DNA of 64,000 nt from LSCE01 sp050485425 (GTDB lineage: Bacteria > Pseudomonadota > Gammaproteobacteria > Nitrococcales > Aquisalimonadaceae). The translations under genes and the position numbers were made by a program. Location of the stretch: assembly GCA_050485425.1 (NCBI GenBank), contig JBJHBJ010000013.1, positions 1 through 64,000 on the forward strand, in the 5' to 3' direction. Below are positions 29,642 through 38,434 of this stretch, one piece after another; positions within the stretch are counted from its first letter, which is position 1, and the number at the start of each line of letters is the position of its first letter. A model generated the notes under the pieces. It saw only the letters and a list, made by a program, of their open reading frames with translations, did no database searches and was not told the origin of the DNA.

Positions 29642-30528
29642 TGGCTACTGCAACGAAGAACCGGCCCGTGACTCACGGGCCGGTTGTCATTGATTGTGGC
29701 GGCAAGCCGTTACGTCTGGACCGGCCGCAGGTCATGGGGGTGCTGAATGTCACCCCCGACTCCTTTTCCGACGGCGGCCGTTTCACGGACCCGGAACAGG
29801 CGCTGAAACAGGCCCGCAGAATGGTCGACGAAGGCGCCGCGATGATTGATATCGGTGGCGAATCCACGCGCCCCGGCGCGGCCGAGGTTTCGGTGCAGCA
29901 GGAGCTGGACCGGGTCATGCCAGTGCTTGAGCGCCTGAGCGCCGAACTGCCGGTGCCCGTCTCGGTGGATACCACCAAGCCCGAGGTGATGAGCGAAGCC
30001 GCGAAGGCGGGGGCGGGCATGATCAATGACGTCATGGCCTTGCGCCGCGACGGTGCCTTGCAGGCTGCCGCGGCTACGGGGCTGCCTATCTGCCTGATGC
30101 ACATGCAGGGAGAGCCGCGGACCATGCAGCAGGCGCCGGAGTATCGCGAGGTGGTCTCGGAAGTCATGGCATTCCTGGGTGAGCGAGTGGCTGCCTGTAC
30201 TGCTGCCGGCATCAACCGCGGCAGGATGTTGCTGGACCCGGGGTTCGGCTTCGGCAAGACCCTGCGGCACAACTATCAACTGTTGTCCGGCCTTGGCAGG
30301 ATTGTTTCCATGGGCCTGCCGGTACTGGTCGGCATGTCGCGCAAGTCCATGATCGGCAAGGTGCTGGATGCGCCGGTGGATCAGCGCCTGCACGGCAGCA
30401 TTGCAGCTGCGGTGCTGGCAGCGCGGGAGGGGGCGCTGCTGATTCGCGCTCACGATGTCGGTCCGACGGTGGAGGCGCTGGCTATCGTCAATGCCCTGGC
30501 CAGGGGCGAGGTTCCCACCGACGCCTGA
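29641..30528 (+). CDS. folP: Dihydropteroate synthase
   Basis: Condenses p-aminobenzoate with hydroxymethyldihydropterin diphosphate in folate synthesis; target of sulfonamides. 295 residues if it starts at GTG 29641; GTG 29668 is an alternative. Signature words are VMGVLNVTPDSFSDGG (about 30-45), MIDIGGESTRPGA, INDVMAL, DPGFGFGKT and GMSRKSMIG. The first codons contain a perfect 13-bp palindrome (29659-29685), which could impede translation initiation. It is tightly coupled to ftsH, with glmM 184 nt downstream. Confidence 0.95.
   Translation: MATATKNRPVTHGPVVIDCGGKPLRLDRPQVMGVLNVTPDSFSDGGRFTDPEQALKQARRMVDEGAAMIDIGGESTRPGAAEVSVQQELDRVMPVLERLSAELPVPVSVDTTKPEVMSEAAKAGAGMINDVMALRRDGALQAAAATGLPICLMHMQGEPRTMQQAPEYREVVSEVMAFLGERVAACTAAGINRGRMLLDPGFGFGKTLRHNYQLLSGLGRIVSMGLPVLVGMSRKSMIGKVLDAPVDQRLHGSIAAAVLAAREGALLIRAHDVGPTVEALAIVNALARGEVPTDA
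29659..29685. repeat. Perfect palindrome at the ftsH-folP junction
   Basis: AACCGGCCCGTGA (29659-29671), one central C, and TCACGGGCCGGTT (29673-29685). It lies in the first 15 codons of folP as annotated. It is followed by GTCATTG rather than a T-run, so it is not a canonical terminator; it may stall ribosomes, be a processing site, or bind a symmetric protein. Confidence 0.6.
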
Positions 30529-30712
30529 AGAATAGACGCCCGAGGACAGCGTCATCCTCTCGACCGTATGCCATCTCCAAGCGGTGATCGCCGTGCCGCT
30601 GAGGCAAGGTGCGAGGGGGAGGTGCAGCGGGCTGCATGGCCGACGAGCAACGCCGTCCACAGCGGCGCTGAAACAGGGCAATACTCTCGAGACGGTTACT
30701 GACGGAGCAGTC

Positions 30713-32050
30713 ATGGCGAATCGCTATTTTGGCACCGACGGCATACGTGGCCGGGTGGGGGAGCACCCGATCACCCCGGATTTCGTTCTCAAGCTGGGAT
30801 GGGCTGTCGGCCGCGTGCTCGCCAGCCAGGACCGACGCCTGGTGCTGATCGGCAAGGACACCCGCCTGTCCGGTTACATGTTCGAGTCCGCACTGGAGGC
30901 CGGCCTGTCGGCCGCCGGCGTCGATATCCGCCTGCTCGGTCCCATGCCGACACCGGCCATCGCCTACCTTACCAGCACCTTGCGCGCGGGCGCCGGTATC
31001 GTCATCAGTGCTTCCCACAATCCGCATGAAGACAACGGTATCAAGTTCTTCTCGCGGGACGGCGAGAAGCTGGACGACGCCACCGAGAAAGCCATCGAGG
31101 CCATGCTGGACGAGACGCTGACCACGGTGCCCTCGGCACACCTGGGCAAGGTGTCCCGGCTTGCCGATGCCCCCGGCCGCTACATCGAGTTCTGCAAGAG
31201 TTCGGTCGACCGTGATGTGCGCCTGAACGGACTCAGGCTCGTGGTGGACTGTGCCAACGGGGCTACATACCACGTGGGCCCGGAGGTGTTCAGGGAGCTG
31301 GGTGCCGAGGTGATCTCGATCGGCAACCGCCCGGACGGCCTCAATATCAACGTCAAGTGCGGATCCACGCACACGGATGCGCTGAGAAGCAGTGTGGTGG
31401 AGCAGGGGGCCGATGCCGGGGTCGCGTTCGACGGTGACGGTGATCGACTGATCATGGTGGACGCCCACGGCCGTGTCGTGGATGGCGATGAGCTGCTTTA
31501 CATCATTGCCCGTGACCGGCATCAGGCAGGCCTGCTGCGGGGGCCGGTGGTCGGCACATTGATGAGCAACCTCGGTCTCGAGAACGCACTGCGGTCGCAC
31601 GGGCTGGAATTCCTGCGCGCCAAGGTCGGGGATCGCTACGTGCTGGAGCTGCTCAAGCAGCGCGGTGGGCTACTGGGCGGAGAATCCTCCGGCCATCTGT
31701 TATGCCTGGATCGCACCACGACCGGCGACGGCATCATCTCCGCCTTGCAGGTGCTGGAGGCCATGGTGCATACCGGCCAGTCGCTGGCGGAGCTTGCCGC
31801 CGGCATGGAAAAGTATCCGCAATGCATGATCAACGTGCCGGTCGCCACCCGGCAGGGACTGGACGACTCGCCGCAGATCCGGCAGGCCGTGCAGGCAATG
31901 GAAGCCGAACTGCGCGACAACGGCCGCATTCTGCTGCGCCCCTCGGGCACCGAGCCGGTGATCCGGGTGATGGTCGAGGGGCGGGATGAGACGGTGGTCC
32001 AGCGTTCCGCCGCACAACTGGCCGAGGTGGTGCGCACCGCGCTTCAATGA
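30713..32050 (+). CDS. glmM: Phosphoglucosamine mutase
   Basis: Interconverts glucosamine-6-P and glucosamine-1-P for peptidoglycan and LPS precursors; 445 residues. MANRYFGTDGIRGRVG is the typical start, and GGAG precedes the ATG at 30713. The phospho-serine loop is GIVISASHNPHEDNG (about 98-112), the metal loop DGDGDRL (about 240), the sugar loop GGESSGHL, and the phosphate site RPSGTEPVIRVM. Standard neighbour of folP; the 184-nt gap (30529-30712) holds nothing recognised. Confidence 0.96.
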   Translation: MANRYFGTDGIRGRVGEHPITPDFVLKLGWAVGRVLASQDRRLVLIGKDTRLSGYMFESALEAGLSAAGVDIRLLGPMPTPAIAYLTSTLRAGAGIVISASHNPHEDNGIKFFSRDGEKLDDATEKAIEAMLDETLTTVPSAHLGKVSRLADAPGRYIEFCKSSVDRDVRLNGLRLVVDCANGATYHVGPEVFRELGAEVISIGNRPDGLNINVKCGSTHTDALRSSVVEQGADAGVAFDGDGDRLIMVDAHGRVVDGDELLYIIARDRHQAGLLRGPVVGTLMSNLGLENALRSHGLEFLRAKVGDRYVLELLKQRGGLLGGESSGHLLCLDRTTTGDGIISALQVLEAMVHTGQSLAELAAGMEKYPQCMINVPVATRQGLDDSPQIRQAVQAMEAELRDNGRILLRPSGTEPVIRVMVEGRDETVVQRSAAQLAEVVRTALQ

Positions 32051-32145
32051 TCGCAACGCGTTGATCTGCCGGTGTACTGCGGGTACCATTCCGAGCCGCT
32101 GTCCGTATCACACCCTGGTCGTGACAACCCAAGGAAACGAGCACA

Positions 32146-32904
32146 GTGAGCAAGCGCAGAATGCTGGTCGCCGGTAACTGGAAGATGCATGGTTCGCGTG
32201 ACATGGCTGCGCGACTTGCCTCGGAGACGGCTGCCGGGCTTTCCGAGGATTTCCCTGCGGAAGTGGTATTATTGCCGCCCTTCGTGCTGCTGCAGACCGT
32301 GGCGGAGAGCCTGAAGGGAAGCCGTCTCGGCCTCGGGGCGCAGAATGTCTGCGACGCGGATGAAGGGGCTTATACCGGTGAGGTATCCGCGGCGATGTTG
32401 GCGGAAGCTGGTTGTCGGTATGCGCTGGTCGGGCACTCCGAGCGGCGTGCCCTCTACGGGGAAACCGACCAGTTGGTGGCCCGCCGGGCGGCCGCCGCTC
32501 TGCGGGGTGGGCTCAGTCCGGTGGTCTGCCTCGGGGAAACGCTGGAGCAGCGCGAGCGCGAGCTGACTGCCGAGGTGGTGCTCTCACAACTGGATGCGGT
32601 CATCGCCGAGGTGGGAATGATCGGCCTGGCCCGCTGTGTGCTCGCATACGAACCGGTCTGGGCCATCGGTACCGGCCGCAGCGCCAGCCCGGAGCAGGCG
32701 CAGGAGGTCCATGGCCTGTTACGGGAGCATGTGAGACGGCTGGATGATGGTGTCGCGGATACGCTCAGAATGCTGTATGGCGGCAGCGTCAAACCTGATA
32801 GCGCGGGCGCGCTGTTCGCCATGCCGGATATCGATGGCGGCCTGATCGGGGGCGCATCGTTGAAGTCTGATGATTTTCTGGCCATCTGCCGCGCGGCGCG
32901 GTAG
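32146..32904 (+). CDS. tpiA: Triosephosphate isomerase
   Basis: Glycolytic isomerase of dihydroxyacetone phosphate and glyceraldehyde-3-phosphate; 252 residues. Active-site Lys in AGNWKMHG, His in VGHSERR, Glu in AYEPVWAIGTG, phosphate loop in YGGSVKPDSA and GGASL. GTG start at 32146 with AAGGA about 10 nt upstream. The secG gene begins 25 nt after its stop. Confidence 0.96.
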   Translation: MSKRRMLVAGNWKMHGSRDMAARLASETAAGLSEDFPAEVVLLPPFVLLQTVAESLKGSRLGLGAQNVCDADEGAYTGEVSAAMLAEAGCRYALVGHSERRALYGETDQLVARRAAAALRGGLSPVVCLGETLEQRERELTAEVVLSQLDAVIAEVGMIGLARCVLAYEPVWAIGTGRSASPEQAQEVHGLLREHVRRLDDGVADTLRMLYGGSVKPDSAGALFAMPDIDGGLIGGASLKSDDFLAICRAAR

Positions 32905-32928
32905 CGGTCGGTAACGAGAGAGGATTGA

Positions 32929-33276
32929 ATGGGACAGATTATCCTGGTGATCCATGTGGTCATCGCCGTGACGATTGTCGTGCTGGTGCTCCTGCAGCAC
33001 GGCAAGGGGGCCGATGCCGGTGCCGCATTCGGTAGCGGTGCGTCCGCCACCGTGTTCGGTTCCCAGGGCTCGGCATCGTTTCTGGTCAAGGTGACCGCTC
33101 TGCTGGCGGCTGGTTTCTTTCTCACCAGTCTCACACTCGCCGTGATTGCCAGCCGGCAGGCCGGCCCTCCGGCCAGCGTTGTCGATCTGGTGGACGATCC
33201 GATCGAGATCGAGGAAGCGCCCATGGCGCCGGCGGATGCCCCGGCAGAGGATGCACCGCCACCGCCGGAAGACTGA
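32929..33276 (+). CDS. secG: Protein translocase subunit SecG
   Basis: Small subunit of the SecYEG channel, 115 residues, two TM helices (IILVIHVVIAVTIVVLVLLQ; FLVKVTALLAAGFFLTSLTLAV) joined by the conserved Gly-rich loop HGKGADAGAAFGSGAS. The acidic, Pro-rich tail (residues 85-115) is longer than a bare SecG core and typical of gammaproteobacteria. Followed by a strong terminator and tRNA-Leu, the E. coli order. Confidence 0.95.
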   Translation: MGQIILVIHVVIAVTIVVLVLLQHGKGADAGAAFGSGASATVFGSQGSASFLVKVTALLAAGFFLTSLTLAVIASRQAGPPASVVDLVDDPIEIEEAPMAPADAPAEDAPPPPED

Positions 33277-33304
33277 TCACCGGTTCCGGGATGCCCCGAA
33301 ACGA

Positions 33305-33330
33305 GCCGTCGCTTCCGCGACGGCTTTTTT
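33305..33330 (+). terminator. Intrinsic terminator after secG
   Basis: GCCGTCGC, TTCC loop, GCGACGGC, then TTTTTT. An 8-bp perfect GC-rich stem with a U-tract 28 nt after the secG stop. Confidence 0.92.
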
Positions 33331-33461
33331 GTGCCCCCGGCGGGTAGCCGGGGAATGGATAACCGGCTGGGATTGGTCCCCGTCCGCCTTCCTGCATGCC
33401 AGCCAGCACGAAGCCCTTATTTGCCTGTCCGGGCCACAGGTGACGCCGTCACCATCTTCGT

Positions 33462-33490
33462 TTGCCGCGAACCGCCGGGGTTGATAGAAT
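33462..33490 (+). promoter_or_regulatory. Probable promoter of tRNA-Leu(GAG)
   Basis: TTGCCG, 17-nt spacer, TAGAAT. The -10 ends 62 bp before the mature tRNA. It follows the secG terminator, so the tRNA has its own transcription start. Confidence 0.6.
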
Positions 33491-33552
33491 CCCCGCCCGG
33501 TAGTCAGGGAGTCGGTGACCGATTCCCCAAGGGTTTGCCAACCCTCCCACGT

Positions 33553-33637
33553 GCGGATGTGGTGGAACTGGTAGACACGCTGTCTTGAGGGGGCAGTGGC
33601 GCAAGCCGTGCCGGTTCGAGTCCGGCCATCCGCACCA
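33553..33637 (+). tRNA. tRNA-Leu (anticodon GAG)
   Basis: 85-nt class II tRNA. Acceptor GCGGATG pairs with CATCCGC, followed by encoded ACCA. The anticodon stem CTGTC/GGCAG encloses the loop TTGAGGG, giving GAG. The long variable arm (about TGGCGCAAGCCGT) and the T-loop TTCGAGT are present. The position between secG and nuoA matches leuU in E. coli. Confidence 0.95.
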
Positions 33638-33713
33638 TTATTTCCATCCGAGGCCTCGGCTTTTCTCGGCTTCGTAAGTACCTGTTATATATAGCGTTTT
33701 TTCTTTTCAGCGC

Positions 33714-33743
33714 TTGACACTGCGCGCGCGTCTGCTCTAGACT
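33714..33743 (+). promoter_or_regulatory. Probable promoter of the nuo operon
   Basis: Perfect -35 TTGACA (33714-33719), 18-nt GC-rich spacer, and TAGACT (33738-33743). It lies 68 bp upstream of nuoA and 76 bp after tRNA-Leu. Confidence 0.7.
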
Positions 33744-33810
33744 GCGCCGCGATGTTGAGTCCAGGGTGCCCGGTGGTCGCAACAGGCTGTCCGGGTTGGG
33801 GAACAGGCGC

Positions 33811-34167
33811 ATGCTCGAGAATTACCTGCCAATACTGCTGTTTATCATCGTCGGTCTCGGCCTGGGTGCCGTGTTGATGGTTGCCGGTTTCATTCTGGGC
33901 CCGCACCGGCCGAGCGAGGAGAAGCTGTCGCCCTACGAGTGCGGTTTCGAGGCGTTCGAGGATTCGCGCATGAAGTTCGACGTGCGCTACTACCTGGTCG
34001 CCATCCTCTTCATCATCTTCGATCTGGAAATCGCCTTTCTTTTCCCCTGGGCTATCGTGCTCGACGAAATCGGGTTGTTCGGCTTCGCATCCATGGGGGT
34101 GTTCCTGGCGATTCTGCTGATCGGCTTCCTGTACGAATGGAAGAAAGGAGCGCTGGAATGGGAGTAG
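33811..34167 (+). CDS. nuoA: NADH-quinone oxidoreductase subunit A
   Basis: Small membrane subunit of H+-pumping NDH-1 at the junction with the peripheral arm; 118 residues. Three TM segments (NYLPILLFIIVGLGLGAVLMV; YYLVAILFIIFDLEIAFLFPW; ASMGVFLAILLIGFLYEW) and the conserved loop SPYECGFEAFEDSRMKFDVR, whose Cys is the redox-state-sensitive residue in homologues. The ATG at 33811 is preceded by GGGGAA. First of 14 nuo genes; it overlaps nuoB by 10 nt. Confidence 0.96.
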   Translation: MLENYLPILLFIIVGLGLGAVLMVAGFILGPHRPSEEKLSPYECGFEAFEDSRMKFDVRYYLVAILFIIFDLEIAFLFPWAIVLDEIGLFGFASMGVFLAILLIGFLYEWKKGALEWE

Positions 34168-34634
34168 AGGGCGTTCTCGAGAAGGGCTTCGTCACCACGT
34201 CCGCGGACAAGCTGTTCAACTGGGCCCGGACCGGCTCCCTGTGGCCGATGACCTTCGGTCTGGCCTGTTGTGCTGTCGAGATGATGCATGCCGGCGCCGC
34301 TCGCTACGATCTGGATCGTTTCGGGATCATTTTCCGTCCCAGCCCGCGCCAGTCGGACGTGATGATCGTCGCCGGCACACTATGCAACAAGATGGCGCCG
34401 GCGCTGCGCAAGGTCTACGACCAGATGTCGGACCCGAAGTGGGTCATCTCCATGGGATCCTGCGCAAACGGCGGCGGCTACTACCACTATTCCTACTCGG
34501 TGGTCAGGGGCTGCGACCGCGTGGTGCCGGTCGACATCTATGTGCCCGGCTGCCCGCCCACGGCGGAGGCGCTGCTCTACGGCATCGTTCAACTGCAGAA
34601 CAAGATTCGCCGTACCAACACCATCGCCCGTTGA
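34158..34634 (+). CDS. nuoB: NADH-quinone oxidoreductase subunit B
   Basis: Carries the terminal N2 [4Fe-4S] cluster that reduces quinone; 158 residues. The cluster ligands are visible as tandem Cys in GLACCAVEMMHAG, one Cys in MGSCANGGGYYHYSYS, and one in YVPGCPPTAEAL. MGVEGVLEKGFVTTSADKL is a normal start with AAAGGAG upstream. It overlaps the nuoA end; nuoC follows after 24 nt. Confidence 0.97.
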   Translation: MGVEGVLEKGFVTTSADKLFNWARTGSLWPMTFGLACCAVEMMHAGAARYDLDRFGIIFRPSPRQSDVMIVAGTLCNKMAPALRKVYDQMSDPKWVISMGSCANGGGYYHYSYSVVRGCDRVVPVDIYVPGCPPTAEALLYGIVQLQNKIRRTNTIAR

Positions 34635-34658
34635 ATTCAAGACGGAGACTGATCGTCC

Positions 34659-35393
34659 ATGCCTGAAGCGCAGCGCAAACTGGCAGAACAACTGCGGCAG
34701 GAGTTCGGGGGGCGCGTGTCCGGGCCCGAGCTTGTGCGGGATGAGGTCACCATCGAGGTGGTGCCTGACGAGCTGTTCGCCGTCATGCAGTCCCTGAAGG
34801 AGCTGCCTCACTTCGCCTTTACCCAGCTCAGCGATCTCTGCGGCGTCGACTATGCCGCCTATGGGCAGGGCGAGTGGATTACCGAGCAGGCCAGCACGTC
34901 CGGGTTTTCCCGAGGTGTACAAGGCAACAGTTTCGCCCGTCTCGGGCTGACCGGCGTCTACGGGGTCGACGAGATAACCGGCAACACCGGCCGGCGCTTT
35001 GCCGCCGTCTACCACCTGCTGTCCGTGACCCATAATGTCCGTTTGCGCGTGAAGTGCTATTGCACGGACGACAATTTCCCCATCGTGCAGTCCGTGGTGC
35101 CCATCTGGGCCGGCGCCAACTGGTTCGAGCGTGAGGCGTTCGACCTGTACGGCATTGTGTTCGACGGCCATCCGGATTTGCGCCGCATTCTCACCGACTA
35201 CGGTTTCGTCGGTCACCCCTTCCGCAAGGATTTCCCGCTGATCGGCAACGTCGAGGTGCGTTACGACGAGGAAAAGCGCCGTGTCATCTATCAACCCGTG
35301 ACCATCGAGCCGCGGGTGCTGGTGCCGCGCGTGATCCGTGACGACAACCGCTACGCCGACCGGCAGGCCAGGGAGGAAACCGGCAATGGGTGA
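34659..35393 (+). CDS. nuoC: NADH-quinone oxidoreductase subunit C
   Basis: 30-kDa peripheral-arm subunit, 244 residues, encoded separately from NuoD rather than as the NuoCD fusion of enterics and pseudomonads. The signature is GANWFEREAFDLYGIVFDGHP (here EREAFDLYGIVFDGHPDLRR) with HPFRKDFPLIG after it. An insertion at about residues 72-105 (TEQASTSGFSRGVQGNSFAR) is typical of many proteobacterial NuoC. It overlaps nuoD by 8 nt. Confidence 0.96.
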   Translation: MPEAQRKLAEQLRQEFGGRVSGPELVRDEVTIEVVPDELFAVMQSLKELPHFAFTQLSDLCGVDYAAYGQGEWITEQASTSGFSRGVQGNSFARLGLTGVYGVDEITGNTGRRFAAVYHLLSVTHNVRLRVKCYCTDDNFPIVQSVVPIWAGANWFEREAFDLYGIVFDGHPDLRRILTDYGFVGHPFRKDFPLIGNVEVRYDEEKRRVIYQPVTIEPRVLVPRVIRDDNRYADRQAREETGNG

Positions 35394-36639
35394 TATCCGT
35401 TCCTATACGATGAACTTCGGCCCACAGCATCCCGCTGCCCACGGCGTGCTGCGCCTGGTGCTGGAGATGGAAGGCGAGACCATTCGCCGGGCCGATCCGC
35501 ACGTGGGGCTGCTGCACCGGGCCACCGAAAAGCTCGCGGAAAGCAAACCGTTCAACCAGAGCATCGGTTACATGGACCGTCTCGACTACGTGTCCATGAT
35601 GTGCAACGAACACGGTTACGTGATGGCCATCGAGCAGTTGCTGGGGATCACGCCGCCGAAGCGCGCACAGTACATCCGTACCATGTTCGACGAGATCACC
35701 CGCATCCTGAATCACCTGATGTGGCTCGGCGCGCACGGCCTGGACGTGGGGGCGATGACCGCCTTCCTGTACTGTTTCCGCGAGCGCGAGGATCTGATGG
35801 ACTGCTACGAGGCGGTCTCCGGGGCGCGCATGCATGCCACCTACTACCGTCCGGGCGGTGTCTATCGTGATCTGCCGGACCGTATGCCCCAGTACGAGCC
35901 TTCCCGGTTCCGCAGCGAGAAGGACCTGAAAGTGCTGAACGAGGCCCGGCAGGGCTCCCTGCTGGACTTCCTGGAAGACTTCTGCGCCCGTTTCCCCGCC
36001 TGCGTGGACGAGTACGAGACCCTGCTCACCGAAAACCGTATCTGGAAGCAGCGCCTGGTGGGCATTGGCGTGGTGTCTCCTGAGCGCGCGCTGGAGCTGG
36101 GCTTCACCGGGCCGATGCTGCGGGGGTCCGGAGTGGAGTGGGATCTGCGCCGCAAGCAGCCCTATGAGGTCTACGACGAGCTGGATTTCGAGATTCCGGT
36201 AGGCACCAACGGCGATTGCTACGACCGTTACCTGGTGCGGGTCGAGGAAATGCGCCAGTCCACCCATATCATCAAACAGTGCATCGACTGGCTGCGCAAG
36301 AACCCCGGCCCGGTGATGGTGGACGACCACAAGATCGCGCCGCCCACGCGCGAGGAGATGAAGGACGACATGGAGTCGCTGATTCATCACTTCAAGCTGT
36401 TCACCGAGGGCTTCTGCGTGCCTGCCGGCGAGACCTATGCCGCGGTGGAGGCGCCGAAGGGGGAGTTCGGGGTCTACCTGATTTCCGACGGGGCCAACAA
36501 GCCGTATCGCGTGAAGGTGCGGGCTCCCGGTTTCCCACACCTGGCGGCCATGGATGAAATGGCCCGTGGCCACATGCTGGCCGACGTGGTGGCCTTGATC
36601 GGCACACAGGACATCGTATTCGGGGAGATCGACCGTTGA
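35386..36639 (+). CDS. nuoD: NADH-quinone oxidoreductase subunit D
   Basis: 49-kDa subunit forming the quinone site with NuoB; 417 residues. MGDIRSYTMNFGPQHPAAHG holds the His-loop (GPQHPAAHG). Other landmarks are DPHVGLLHRATEKLAE, YMDRLDYVSMM (quinone Tyr region) and the C-terminal DIVFGEIDR. The ATG at 35386 follows GGGAGGAAA inside nuoC; a longer frame from 35338 is not needed. Confidence 0.97.
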   Translation: MGDIRSYTMNFGPQHPAAHGVLRLVLEMEGETIRRADPHVGLLHRATEKLAESKPFNQSIGYMDRLDYVSMMCNEHGYVMAIEQLLGITPPKRAQYIRTMFDEITRILNHLMWLGAHGLDVGAMTAFLYCFREREDLMDCYEAVSGARMHATYYRPGGVYRDLPDRMPQYEPSRFRSEKDLKVLNEARQGSLLDFLEDFCARFPACVDEYETLLTENRIWKQRLVGIGVVSPERALELGFTGPMLRGSGVEWDLRRKQPYEVYDELDFEIPVGTNGDCYDRYLVRVEEMRQSTHIIKQCIDWLRKNPGPVMVDDHKIAPPTREEMKDDMESLIHHFKLFTEGFCVPAGETYAAVEAPKGEFGVYLISDGANKPYRVKVRAPGFPHLAAMDEMARGHMLADVVALIGTQDIVFGEIDR

Positions 36640-37139
36640 GTTCGGAGCGCCTGTCGGAAAAGCTGCTTTCGCCGGAAGTGCGAAAGGAAATCGATCACTG
36701 GCTGGGCAAGTTTCCCGAGGAGGGGAAGCGCTCGGCACTGATACCGGCGTTGCATGCAGCGCAGGACGCCAACGGCGGCTATCTGACCGAGGCGCTGATG
36801 GACGCGGTGGCGGAGTACCTGGGCCAGCCGAAGGTGGCGGTCTACGAGGTGGCCACGTTCTACACCATGTTCGACACCCGCCCGGTGGGGCGGCACAAGG
36901 TCAACGTCTGCACCAATATTTCCTGCTGGCTGATGGGCGCCGACTCCATCGTCTCCCATTGCGAGAAGAAGCTGGGCATCAAGCTCGGTGAGACCACCGC
37001 CGACAACCGCATCACGCTGAAAGTGGAAGAAGAGTGCCTGGCGGCCTGTTCCGGTGGCCCGATGATGGTGGTGGACGGCCACTACCACACCCACCTGACC
37101 CCGGAGAAGGTGGACGAGATTCTGGATAATCTGGAGTAA
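36636..37139 (+). CDS. nuoE: NADH-quinone oxidoreductase subunit E
   Basis: 24-kDa subunit with the N1a [2Fe-2S] cluster, 167 residues. Cluster ligands lie in VCTNISCWLMG (two Cys) and EECLAACSGGPM (two Cys). The start is TTG at 36636, which overlaps the nuoD stop (TTGA), with GGGGAG about 9 nt upstream. Translationally coupled to nuoD; nuoF starts 3 nt after the stop. Confidence 0.95.
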   Translation: MSSERLSEKLLSPEVRKEIDHWLGKFPEEGKRSALIPALHAAQDANGGYLTEALMDAVAEYLGQPKVAVYEVATFYTMFDTRPVGRHKVNVCTNISCWLMGADSIVSHCEKKLGIKLGETTADNRITLKVEEECLAACSGGPMMVVDGHYHTHLTPEKVDEILDNLE

Positions 37140-37141
37140 CC

Positions 37142-38430
<1,289 letters not shown>

Positions 38431-38434
<4 letters not shown>

